From assembly GCA_007741555.1 (NCBI GenBank), contig CP036526.1, forward strand, positions 248,001 through 312,000: DNA of 64,000 nucleotides, written 5' to 3'. Below the pieces are notes generated by a model. The model did no database searches, had not been told where the DNA came from, and saw only the letters and a program-made list of their open reading frames with translations. Below, one piece after another: positions 28,802-37,600 of the stretch (its first letter is position 1; each line of letters opens with the position of its first letter). The DNA is from Stieleria marina. GTDB taxonomy: Bacteria; Planctomycetota; Planctomycetia; Pirellulales; Pirellulaceae. Made by a program: the position numbers and the translations under genes.

Positions 28802-30922
28802 ATGAGATATTTAGTTCCGATCGCGATGTGTGCAATCCTTAGTTGCGCGACTGCTTTTCCATCAGTCGCTGATGAATCGGTGACGACCCAATCACTGCTT
28901 CGTGAGATGACTGATCGTGACCGGGTAGCACACTATCCTCAGCATGATTTTCGACTGAAGCAGGCAAGTAGTTACAACCGTGCCTCCAAAACCCCGGATG
29001 ATCCCAAAGGTTGGTTTGACAACTTTGATCGAAGCACAAACGATACTCACAAAAATTATGTTCGCGTCGAAGAGAACGATGGACGCAAAGAGTACGTGGT
29101 GATGGAGGACGAAGGAGCCGGAGCGATTACCCGGTTTTGGGTTCCATGGAAGAACCAGTTGAAGCCCGGAAGCGATATGGTCATTCGGTTCTACCTGGAT
29201 GGCTCCTCGGAGCCGGTCATCGAAGGAAACATGTTCGAGTTGTTTCAGGGAAAGGGCCTGATTCCGTTTCCACTCGCTCACGAGTCTTTGCGGTCGGCTG
29301 TTTCGTTCTTCCCGATTCCATATGCCAAGAACTGCAAGGTGACGATGTCGGACCATCCGTTCTTCTTTCAGTTCACCTACCGAGAATACGATGAAGACGT
29401 CGCTGTAAAAACGTTCTCGATGGAAGACTTCACGGCAGCCAAACCTCTCATCGACACCACTTGCCAGAAACTTCTGAACCCAAACGCGTCTGCGGCGGGT
29501 GAAGTTGTGAATATGAAAGAGACCATCGGCGGTGGAAACGAGCAATCGGTTTCGTTACCCGCTCGTGAGGCAGCGATCACGTCGCTGTCGCTTAAGCTGG
29601 GCAGTTACGAAGACCCGAACGTGACTCGGCACGTCGTTTTAAAGATAAGTTTTGACGACAAGGAAACAGTCTGGTGTCCGATCGGAGACTTCTTCGGCAG
29701 TGGCATCGGTTTGAATCCTCTTCAGGGTTGGTATCGCACGGTTAATGCCGATGGCACGATGACCTGCCGATGGGTGATGCCGTACAAAAACAACGCGAAG
29801 ATTTCTGTCGTGAACTTGGGTGACGTGCCAGTCAGCGTTGACTTTTCGGCAACGATCGGCGATTGGAAATGGGATTCGCGGAGCATGTACTTTCACGCTG
29901 GCTGGCGAGGCCAATACCCCGTTCCGACCCGACCTTACTCGGATTGGAACTATGTCACCTTGCAAGGACGTGGCGTGTATGTCGGTGATACGCTCACCAT
30001 CATGAATCCAGTGGAAAGGTGGTGGGGTGAAGGTGACGAAAAGATTTTCGTCGACGGCGAATCGTTCCCTTCGATCTTCGGCACCGGCACCGAGGATTAC
30101 TACGCCTATTCCTGGGGCGGTCGCAGCACCGACTTCTACGAACACCCCTTTCACGGTCAACCGTTCAGTCACAAGTACAACAAGCTGAACCGAAAGACAG
30201 GCAACGAGAAAAACACGCAAGGCTTCAGTACCGAGACGCGCACCCGAGCACTCGACACGATGCCGTTTGGCAGTTCGTTGAAACTGGACATGGAAGTTTG
30301 GTCCTGGACGGATTGCGACATGGGCTACGGCGTGGGGACGTACTGGTATGGTTTCGCCGATACGACCTCAAACCGCAAACCCGAACCAGTTGAAGCACTC
30401 AATGTGCCGCCACTGCCGGACATGAGTGCAGCGGAATCCGCAGCGAAGACCTCACCAAAGGCAGCTTCCAACGCAGCTGATTTCAAGGGAGCGGTCGAGT
30501 GCGAAAAGATGGAAGTCGTTTCAAAATCGGGAAAGGTCGTACTGAAGCCACAGAATCTAAGGAAGTTGAAACTGAAAGGCTCCTGGAATCTTGATACTCA
30601 CGTGCTGTTCAAGGATGCCCAAGTCGGTGATGTCGTGGAGCTGCGCATTCCGGCGTCCAGTCCTTCGGCGCAGAAACTGGTTCTGCATGCAACAAAAAGT
30701 TATGACTTTGGTATTCTGCGTCTGTCGGTCAACGGCAAACCGGTCGCAGCGGATGTGGATCTCTATGCTGCCAAACCTGTTCCGTCCGAAACGATTGAGC
30801 TGGGCACCAGTGACCCGGTGAAAAGTTCATACGTGTTGCGTGTAGAATTGGTCGGCAAAAACCCGCAAAGCAAAGGCGCATTCTTCGGTCTCGATTGCGT
30901 GACCTTGAGCCCGGCTCAATAG
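28802..30922 (+). CDS. Secreted DUF2961 / GH172-like glycoside hydrolase
   Basis: 706 residues, signal peptide ending FPSVAD. The N-terminal two thirds are DUF2961: YVVMEDEGAGAITRFWVPW, DGSSEPVIEG, YFHAGWRGQ and the strongly conserved GTGTEDYYAYSWGG with its glutamate. Characterised DUF2961 members form CAZy family GH172 and cleave alpha-fructofuranosides or D-arabinofuranosides. Residues about 550-706 form an extra beta-rich domain that starts after a Ser/Ala-rich linker (SAAESAAKTSPKAASN) and may bind carbohydrate. A furanosidase in a locus otherwise aimed at fucose is notable. The actual sugar here is unknown. The next gene starts 17 bp after the stop, so they are probably cotranscribed. 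Confidence 0.85.
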   Translation: MRYLVPIAMCAILSCATAFPSVADESVTTQSLLREMTDRDRVAHYPQHDFRLKQASSYNRASKTPDDPKGWFDNFDRSTNDTHKNYVRVEENDGRKEYVVMEDEGAGAITRFWVPWKNQLKPGSDMVIRFYLDGSSEPVIEGNMFELFQGKGLIPFPLAHESLRSAVSFFPIPYAKNCKVTMSDHPFFFQFTYREYDEDVAVKTFSMEDFTAAKPLIDTTCQKLLNPNASAAGEVVNMKETIGGGNEQSVSLPAREAAITSLSLKLGSYEDPNVTRHVVLKISFDDKETVWCPIGDFFGSGIGLNPLQGWYRTVNADGTMTCRWVMPYKNNAKISVVNLGDVPVSVDFSATIGDWKWDSRSMYFHAGWRGQYPVPTRPYSDWNYVTLQGRGVYVGDTLTIMNPVERWWGEGDEKIFVDGESFPSIFGTGTEDYYAYSWGGRSTDFYEHPFHGQPFSHKYNKLNRKTGNEKNTQGFSTETRTRALDTMPFGSSLKLDMEVWSWTDCDMGYGVGTYWYGFADTTSNRKPEPVEALNVPPLPDMSAAESAAKTSPKAASNAADFKGAVECEKMEVVSKSGKVVLKPQNLRKLKLKGSWNLDTHVLFKDAQVGDVVELRIPASSPSAQKLVLHATKSYDFGILRLSVNGKPVAADVDLYAAKPVPSETIELGTSDPVKSSYVLRVELVGKNPQSKGAFFGLDCVTLSPAQ

Positions 30923-30939
30923 AACGGAACATACCGAAG

Positions 30940-32553
30940 ATGAAAACGATTCACCTGTTCCTGCTCTTTGTACTCGGTTGCGCTGGCGGCAATTGCGCCC
31001 AAGCTCAAAACTGGCCTCAAGCTGCCGGTCCGCACGGCGATTGGTCGACGCATACGGAGGCAGAGGTCCCGGCATCGTTCAACGTCGCCACCGGTGAGAA
31101 TGTTCTATGGACGAAGCCATTGGGCGAGAGCGGACAAAGCGGCATCGTCGTTTGGGAGGACCGCTTGTTTCTGACGATATTGAAGCCCTTCGAGCCAAAA
31201 CCCGGGTCCGAGTCTGAAGAACCCAAAGACAACAAAACGTCAACTATCCGAGCCCTTTGTCTAGACGCTTCAAGCGGAGCGAAGATCTGGGAGTACCAAA
31301 TCGAGAGTGCCGTCGAAACGGGATACATGGGTGGATTCAGCGATCTGACATCGCCCACGCCGATCACGGATGGCGAGTTTGTTTGGTTTACCAATGCGGG
31401 CGGAAAACTGGTCTGTTTGGACTGGCAGGGCAAACTTGTCTGGGAGCGTAGTTGGCGTTCGGAGAACGAAATTCTAAAGCCCGAGAAGGCGTTTCCTTTC
31501 AACAAACAGTTCGAGCCTTTCATGGTCGGGGACATATTGATTCATGCTGAGCCCTACGATCGCCAGGATGGAGCAAGGGAAAACGGCTGGCACTACTTGT
31601 ATGGGCTAGACAAAAAGACCGGCACTGAGAAATGGGTCTCCGAGGATGCGCTCACGCAATACAACACACCGGCATATTCACTTGACGCACTCGGAAAGCC
31701 GACGGCCATGATTGGACGCGGTGGCTACCACGACGTGCCGGAATCACCGAGTGGTTACTCGATGATCGATCTGGAGAACGGCAAGCGAATTTGGCAGACG
31801 GTGCTCGATGGCAAGGGCGATACCGCACTGAGCAATGCGTGCTTCAACAAACATTTTGCCGTGTGGATTTCGGAGGACGACAACCGGCTAACGGTTCTGA
31901 ACGCCCAGAACGGTGAAGTCGTCAAAACAATCGATTTGCGTTCCAACGTGGATTTGCGCGTTTACAATCAAATCCTAGGTCGCTACGTCTTGCGGAGAAA
32001 CTTTGACCTGACCGAATTGCCGAAGTCAAAAATCTTTCCAGCTTGGTACACGAATACCATCGTCGGACAGCACCTGTACTTTATGTGTTTTAACGATGAT
32101 CTGAAGCAGCCACTGATGAAGCGCTGGCGGGATCTGCTACCCGTGCATTGCTTCGCTCGCGTCAATCTGGTCACTGGCAAAGTAGAAATCTTGGAAGTCC
32201 CCGTGCACTTCAACGATCGCGGAGAATACCTGTGGAAGGAAGAGTTGAAGACGAACGGTCTGAATGCGAAAGGGCTGGATCTTATTTCCGACGTGCGATC
32301 CAAGCGAGACGGTTGGTGGTGGTGCTTCAATGGAAATCCAATCAAGGTGAACGACACGCTCTTTTTCACCACGATGATTGGCAATTGCTACGCGTTCAAA
32401 ATTAACACCGAACACTTCGATGAGAGTGCCTTTGTCGCACTGAACCCCTTGGGTCCGCGCGGTGAATCCTGGTCAATGAATACCCCGACCTTCGCCGGCG
32501 GCAAGCTATACCATCGCACTGCCAAAGAACTCATCTGTATCGGGAAACCGTGA
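30940..32553 (+). CDS. Secreted PQQ-like beta-propeller protein
   Basis: 537 residues from ATG 30940; an upstream in-frame ATG would overlap the preceding gene and lacks a signal peptide. The export signal ends GNCAQAQ. The mature start NWPQAAGPHGDWST, then VLWTKPLGESGQSGIVVW, and repeated strand patterns such as KLVCLDWQGKLVWE and LYGLDKKTGTEKW mark a PQQ-like (pyrrolo-quinoline quinone/BamB-type) beta-propeller. Planctomycetes carry many such proteins next to glycosidases and sulfatases; none of their roles is firmly known. It is shorter than the 20009 protein and lacks the methyltransferase-like part. Cofactor binding cannot be judged from sequence. Confidence 0.82.
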   Translation: MKTIHLFLLFVLGCAGGNCAQAQNWPQAAGPHGDWSTHTEAEVPASFNVATGENVLWTKPLGESGQSGIVVWEDRLFLTILKPFEPKPGSESEEPKDNKTSTIRALCLDASSGAKIWEYQIESAVETGYMGGFSDLTSPTPITDGEFVWFTNAGGKLVCLDWQGKLVWERSWRSENEILKPEKAFPFNKQFEPFMVGDILIHAEPYDRQDGARENGWHYLYGLDKKTGTEKWVSEDALTQYNTPAYSLDALGKPTAMIGRGGYHDVPESPSGYSMIDLENGKRIWQTVLDGKGDTALSNACFNKHFAVWISEDDNRLTVLNAQNGEVVKTIDLRSNVDLRVYNQILGRYVLRRNFDLTELPKSKIFPAWYTNTIVGQHLYFMCFNDDLKQPLMKRWRDLLPVHCFARVNLVTGKVEILEVPVHFNDRGEYLWKEELKTNGLNAKGLDLISDVRSKRDGWWWCFNGNPIKVNDTLFFTTMIGNCYAFKINTEHFDESAFVALNPLGPRGESWSMNTPTFAGGKLYHRTAKELICIGKP

Positions 32554-32591
32554 TTCGCCAACAGGAATCTGCAAGTTTGAATAGGAACCCA

Positions 32592-33770
32592 ATGCGAATT
32601 GTTACCCCGGCGCTATTGCTCGTGTTCGCTTTGGGCTCAACAGCGTTCAGTGATTTTACCCACCCTGGAATCACGCACAGTCGCGAAAGCATTTCTTTCG
32701 TCAAGAAGAAAATCGTCGCGGGGGAACAACCATGGGCGACCGCTTGGGAAGGACTCAAGAACTCTCGATACGCGTCGCTTGATTGGCAGCCGAAACCATT
32801 CGCAAACGTCGAACGGGGCCCGTACAACGATCCCAACATTGGGTCGTCGGAGTTCAGCGACGACGCGCGGGCTGCGTACTATCACTCGCTATGCTGGGCA
32901 CTTTCGGGCAAGGAAACGCACGCGACCAAGGCTGCGGAAATCATCAACGCTTGGTCCGGAACCCTTCGGTCGATCGGCAACCATGATGCACGATTGCTGA
33001 TCGGCATGAGCGGCTACCACTTCTGTGTTGCAGCCGAACTGCTGAAACACACCGAGGGCAAATGGCCGGCCGACGAACAGGCCCGATTTGAGTCAATGAT
33101 CAGAGAAGTCTGGTATCCGGTGATCAAGGACTTTTATCCAACCGCGAACGGCAACTGGGATGCATCGATGATGCAAGTGATGATTGCGATGGCCGTCTTC
33201 CTGGACGACCAGGAAATGTTCGATCGGGCGAAGGAGTACTACTTGAGCGGTCGAGGAAACGGAGCCATCGGCAATTACTTCCTGGAGTCCGGGCAGTGCC
33301 AGGAATCCGGTCGCGATCAAGCGCATACTCAGATGGGCCTGGAGTTTCTGGCGAACACCTGCGAGACGGCATGGATTCAGGGCGTCGACCTCTACGGAGC
33401 ACTGGACAATCGACTGCTGAAAGGATTTGAGTACACCGCCAAGTACAACCTCGGATTGGACGTACCGTATGAGCCTTACAAGAGTGTTGAAGGACGTTAC
33501 CACTACAAGAAGCTCTCCGATAACAGTCGCGGCCGGCTTCGTCCGATGTACGAGCGTGTCACCAATCACTACCAAAACCGCAAAGGGCTGGTAGCAACCT
33601 ATGCCGAACAGGCCGCTCTCAAGCTCCGGGAGAACCAGACGGAAAGTCGCGACGATCAGGACCGACGTGATCGCGGACGACGTCGTGGCGGGCGAAGACG
33701 TCGCGGCCGCTCGACATGGTCTCACCTGGACACGTTGATGTACGCCGCTCCACGAACCAAAGACAAGTGA
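32592..33770 (+). CDS. Secreted alginate-lyase-family protein (PL38/PL39-like)
   Basis: 392 residues from ATG 32592, signal peptide ending GSTAFSD. The body is an alpha/alpha-barrel of the alginate lyase superfamily (Pfam Alginate_lyase): HPGITHSRESISFVK, a WALSGKETHATKAAEIINAW helix pair, GNWDASMMQVMIAMAVFLDD, and QESGRDQAHTQMGLEF with the conserved His and Arg. Enzymes of this group split polyuronates by beta-elimination, and related families also cleave glucuronan. A strongly basic stretch at about 357-373 (RRDRGRRRGGRRRRGRS) interrupts the C-terminal region and is not part of the fold. Whether the substrate is alginate or glucuronic-acid-containing fucan cannot be decided. Confidence 0.8.
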   Translation: MRIVTPALLLVFALGSTAFSDFTHPGITHSRESISFVKKKIVAGEQPWATAWEGLKNSRYASLDWQPKPFANVERGPYNDPNIGSSEFSDDARAAYYHSLCWALSGKETHATKAAEIINAWSGTLRSIGNHDARLLIGMSGYHFCVAAELLKHTEGKWPADEQARFESMIREVWYPVIKDFYPTANGNWDASMMQVMIAMAVFLDDQEMFDRAKEYYLSGRGNGAIGNYFLESGQCQESGRDQAHTQMGLEFLANTCETAWIQGVDLYGALDNRLLKGFEYTAKYNLGLDVPYEPYKSVEGRYHYKKLSDNSRGRLRPMYERVTNHYQNRKGLVATYAEQAALKLRENQTESRDDQDRRDRGRRRGGRRRRGRSTWSHLDTLMYAAPRTKDK

Positions 33771-33951
33771 GTTTGTTACGGAAACCATTCAACGGCGATG
33801 GGTGGCCGAATGTCATTAAGTCCGTTTCCTTTTTTCCTGTGAGGTCGTGCGGCAAAGGTTGCTTCAGTATCCCGGAGGGAGAGTGAAATTGTCTTTTGTA
33901 AAATCTCGTTTCTTTTTCCGCACGAATTCCTGTTTCGAGAATTGTCAATCA

Positions 33952-36138
33952 ATGGCGCGACCGACATCCTATTTCCTGACGATTGCATTACTCGCGGCGA
34001 TGGCTTTGCCGTCCAGCGAGGCCGCGGATTCGCTACCTCCGCTCAAAGACGGAAGCTCACCGCAAACGCTGGATGAAGTCTGGGCAGGTTATGACCCGAC
34101 AGTTGAACCGATCGAGGCGGAGATATGCAAAGAGTGGCAAGAGGATGGCACGGTTCTCCGCGCCGTCCGCTATTGCATCGGTACGTTCAAGGGTCAGAAA
34201 TCGTGGATGGGGGCGATCTATGGATTCCCCAAAGACGGAAACGATCTACCTGCTCTCGTGCAAATTCACGGAGGCGGTGGAAGGGCCAGCAAATCGGTTT
34301 GTGTCGCCAATGCCAAAAGAGGCTACGCAACGATCTCGCTGAACTGGCGAGCCGACCAGCGGTACTTGAATGAGAACGATCTTCCCAAATCCGCTCAAAC
34401 CGACTGGGGTGCTGTCGAAGGTCGACAAATCGCGGAATCGCGGGGCATCGAGCCCAACAACGACAAGCGTTACGACCCTGTTCCTTCTGGCCGCAACGGC
34501 GGTTATTTTTTGCGAACCCTGGCGGCCCGTCGCGCGCTCACTTTTCTACAGCAGCAAGTGGAAGTGGATGGCGACCGATTGGGCGTCGACGGCCACTCGA
34601 TGGGCGGCGTGATTACGCTTCAAACGGCGGCGATGGATCATCGCGTCAAAGCGGCGGCGCCTTCCTGTGCACCGCCGATCGATTTAGAAGGCACCTTGAT
34701 CGCGAGAACGTACGCGCCTTCGGCCTACGCACAGAAGATTGATTGCCCGGTGTTATTCATGAGTCCGTCCAACGACTTTCACGGGCACGTGGAAGACATG
34801 GAATGGATCATGGACCGAATACCGAATCAGGAATTTCGCATTGCGCGTTCGGAGCACTTCAATCACAAACACAATGACAGTTGTCTCGCCGCCAAAGAAC
34901 TGTGGTTTGATGCTCTTCTGAAAAACAACTACCAGTATCCAACCCGCCCAGAAATCGCGGTGGATCTGAAGACCGACGATGGTCGCCCCCGAGTGCGAAT
35001 CACGCCCAACGCGTCGCAGCCAATCGACCATGTCGACGTTTACTTCACACGCGATGCAGCGCTGTCCAGTTACAACGGATCGAAGTCGCGTTTTTGGCAG
35101 TCCGCAAAACCGGGCATAAACGGGACGGATTATGTTGCCTCGATCGGTCTTTTCGACTTGAGCGATCCGCTGTGGGTGTTCGCGAATGTGCACTACAAGC
35201 TGGACGATCGCATTTTGACTAAGGCATCGGGGACCATGACGTCGACCACCCGCATGTTGATGATCGACGCGAAACAAATGCAGGCGGCTGGTATAAAAGC
35301 CGATGGGCGGACGACCGCAGTTATCGAAGACTTCGATGACGACTGGCAGAAAGAGTGGTACGTTTCTGGATCTTCTTACCAGTCGTTTCGGCTGAATGAT
35401 CGACGCGTTCCGATTCCGAAGCACGGCAAACTGGAGCTGACTGTTGCTGGCGACACGGCCGCTGTTAGAGTGTCGGTCGCCGACTATGCGATTGGCGAAT
35501 ACTCGGCGGTACTGAATGCCGACAATGGAGTCGTGTCCATTTATCCATTCGATCTGAAGCACACTAAGAACGGCAGTGCCTTGATGAATTGGACGGACCT
35601 GCCAAACCCGCGTCTCACGCTGACGTTCTCGCGTGGAAAGTTGCCAAACTACAGGAGCCTCGTTTGGAAAAAGGTTCCCGTCGCCGATTTCTTGGCCGAT
35701 CGCCCTTTCCAGCTTGGCGAAGCTCCTAAAGAAAACGGCAAAACAAAACTCTTGCTGAAGCAGGCCGACAAGATCGTCGGGCGGTTCGAAACCGATCCCA
35801 CGACGCTGAAGGTGAACGAAGACATCATCAAAACGGCTTACAAGCGAGGCCTCCACGTTCACTCACACAGTGAAGTTACTTACTTTCTGAAAGACACTTT
35901 TTCGACGTTCGAGTCCACGCTCGTCCCGTGCTATCAGGCTTCGGTCACCTTCGAAGTACACGGTGACGGCAAATTGCTGTTTGAATCCGAAAGGATCGGC
36001 GGCAAGAGCCAACCAGTCGAAATGAAAGTCGACGTTGCTGGCGTTCAGAAGCTGAAACTGATCGTCACCGAGGGAGGAAACGGTTGGGGTGGCGACTGGG
36101 TGTTGTGGGCCAATCCATTGCTCACGCCAGCACCGTAA
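33952..36138 (+). CDS. Secreted acetylxylan-esterase-like alpha/beta-hydrolase with C-terminal beta domain
   Basis: 728 residues from ATG 33952, signal peptide ending SSEAAD; a longer frame from 33847 adds unrelated residues. The first about 360 residues are an alpha/beta-hydrolase of the acetyl-xylan-esterase/dienelactone-hydrolase type: LVQIHGGGG, nucleophile elbow GHSMGG with Ser216, and acid and histidine candidates in MSPSNDFHG and RSEHFNHKHND. The C-terminal half is beta-rich (VDVYFTRDAALSSYNG, then a beta-sandwich with VTEGGNGWGGDWVLWANP at the end, resembling NPCBM/FTP-type modules). It would deacylate polysaccharide outside the cell. It starts 181 bp after the alginate-lyase-like gene and 58 bp before a sulfatase. 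Confidence 0.78.
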   Translation: MARPTSYFLTIALLAAMALPSSEAADSLPPLKDGSSPQTLDEVWAGYDPTVEPIEAEICKEWQEDGTVLRAVRYCIGTFKGQKSWMGAIYGFPKDGNDLPALVQIHGGGGRASKSVCVANAKRGYATISLNWRADQRYLNENDLPKSAQTDWGAVEGRQIAESRGIEPNNDKRYDPVPSGRNGGYFLRTLAARRALTFLQQQVEVDGDRLGVDGHSMGGVITLQTAAMDHRVKAAAPSCAPPIDLEGTLIARTYAPSAYAQKIDCPVLFMSPSNDFHGHVEDMEWIMDRIPNQEFRIARSEHFNHKHNDSCLAAKELWFDALLKNNYQYPTRPEIAVDLKTDDGRPRVRITPNASQPIDHVDVYFTRDAALSSYNGSKSRFWQSAKPGINGTDYVASIGLFDLSDPLWVFANVHYKLDDRILTKASGTMTSTTRMLMIDAKQMQAAGIKADGRTTAVIEDFDDDWQKEWYVSGSSYQSFRLNDRRVPIPKHGKLELTVAGDTAAVRVSVADYAIGEYSAVLNADNGVVSIYPFDLKHTKNGSALMNWTDLPNPRLTLTFSRGKLPNYRSLVWKKVPVADFLADRPFQLGEAPKENGKTKLLLKQADKIVGRFETDPTTLKVNEDIIKTAYKRGLHVHSHSEVTYFLKDTFSTFESTLVPCYQASVTFEVHGDGKLLFESERIGGKSQPVEMKVDVAGVQKLKLIVTEGGNGWGGDWVLWANPLLTPAP

Positions 36139-36196
36139 TGACTTTTCGCTAGCCCCGCGTTAGGCGGAAAACTTCAATCAACAAAGAAATCGAAGC

Positions 36197-37582
36197 ATGG
36201 AAATTTGCCGCCGAACATCCGCCACTGCGTTATTGAGCGCGATCGTATTCGCGCTCTTCTCGGCGCAAGTGACTGCGGAAACGACGAAACCCAATATCGT
36301 TTTCATCATGGCCGATGATCTTGGGCCGGGCTGGGTTGACTACGACGACAGCAATCCCGAGATCAACACACCAAACCTGCAGCGGCTTGCCGAGAGCGGG
36401 ATGGTGTTTACCAGAGCGTATGCGGCGGCTTCGGTCTGTTCGCCGACACGCGCGGCCTGCATCACCGGCATGTCGCCAGCCCAGATCGGGATCACGACAC
36501 ACATACCTGGAAAGGCGGGCAATGAACGTCCTGGTCCAAAAGGAGGACCACGCGATGCCGATTCGTTGAAACAACTCCCGCTGGAATTGCCCAGCTATGC
36601 ACATGAACTGAAAAAGCTGGGCTACACCACCGGCTTTATTGGCAAATGGCATCTGGCCGGTGAAGGTTCGGTGGCAACGAAAAATGGAATCGTCAATAGC
36701 GACTACCACCCGGAGCATTACGGATTTGACACCAACGTCGGCGGCTGCGCATACGGGCAACCGAAATCTTGGTTCGATCCCTTCAAAAATGGAACCATCA
36801 AGAACCGCGAGGCTGGCGAGTATCTGACGGATCGATTGGGTGACGAAGCTGCCTCGTTCATCAAAGCTAACAAGGACACCTCCTTTCACCTGACACTGTG
36901 GCCGTACTCGGTGCATACGCCCATCAAAGCCCCCAAGGATCTTGTCGAAAAAAATGGCGGCAACAAATATTGCGCGATGGTTGAAAGTCTGGACAACGCC
37001 GTCGGCAAAGTGATCGACACACTTAAAGCGACCGGGACACTCGACAATACCTTGCTGGTTTTCTATTCCGACAACGGCGGCCACATACCGACGAAGTGGT
37101 TGGCAGACAAAAAAGGTTCGCTGCTAGAAGGTGGCCTGCGTGTTCCCATGGTCGTCAGTTGGCCGGGAGTGATCCAAGGTGGAACAACGTGCGACGTCCC
37201 CGTCAACAGCATGGACTTCTTTCCGACCTTTGTGCACGCTGCCGGAGGATCGACCGCCGAGATCGAACAGTTGGAGGGCCTAGACCTGAAGCCACTTTTT
37301 CAAGGCGAAAGCCAGCTCGATCGCGATGCCTTGTATTGGCACTACCCGCACAACCGCATGGAAGTCACCTACTACATGGGAAGCACCATTCTCCAGGGCG
37401 ACTGGAAATTCTATAAAGGCTACGGCGTGATCGAGGAAGCATTGTTTAACCTCGAAAACGATCCGATGGAAAAACAAAACGTGCTGAAAGACAACGCGAA
37501 CCTGGCAGATCGCCTTCGTGAAAAGCTACAGCGTTGGATCACCAAAGTATCTGCAAAGATGCCCAAACCCGCTAGCAACTAA
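36197..37582 (+). CDS. Secreted type I sulfatase
   Basis: 461 residues with a signal peptide ending AQVTAE. The sulfatase start PNIVFIMADDLG holds the calcium-binding aspartates (Asp40-Asp41), and CSPTR at 81-85 is the formylglycine motif; the cysteine must be oxidised by a maturation enzyme that is not encoded here. GKWHLAG, HTPIKAP and YSDNGG follow in the usual order, and VPMVVSWPGV closes the alkaline-phosphatase-like fold. The loop WVDYDDSNPEIN after the metal site differs from the GYGDLSCFG of the next two sulfatases, so this enzyme probably serves another sulfate position. It is the first of three sulfatases in a row, with 18 bp to the next. Confidence 0.93.
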   Translation: MEICRRTSATALLSAIVFALFSAQVTAETTKPNIVFIMADDLGPGWVDYDDSNPEINTPNLQRLAESGMVFTRAYAAASVCSPTRAACITGMSPAQIGITTHIPGKAGNERPGPKGGPRDADSLKQLPLELPSYAHELKKLGYTTGFIGKWHLAGEGSVATKNGIVNSDYHPEHYGFDTNVGGCAYGQPKSWFDPFKNGTIKNREAGEYLTDRLGDEAASFIKANKDTSFHLTLWPYSVHTPIKAPKDLVEKNGGNKYCAMVESLDNAVGKVIDTLKATGTLDNTLLVFYSDNGGHIPTKWLADKKGSLLEGGLRVPMVVSWPGVIQGGTTCDVPVNSMDFFPTFVHAAGGSTAEIEQLEGLDLKPLFQGESQLDRDALYWHYPHNRMEVTYYMGSTILQGDWKFYKGYGVIEEALFNLENDPMEKQNVLKDNANLADRLREKLQRWITKVSAKMPKPASN

Positions 37583-37600
37583 CAGATCATCGAGAAAAGA

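Noticed and set aside
34753-35862. 369-codon minus-strand frame opposite the esterase gene
   Set aside because: No signal, start site or family pattern; the plus strand encodes a recognisable hydrolase throughout.
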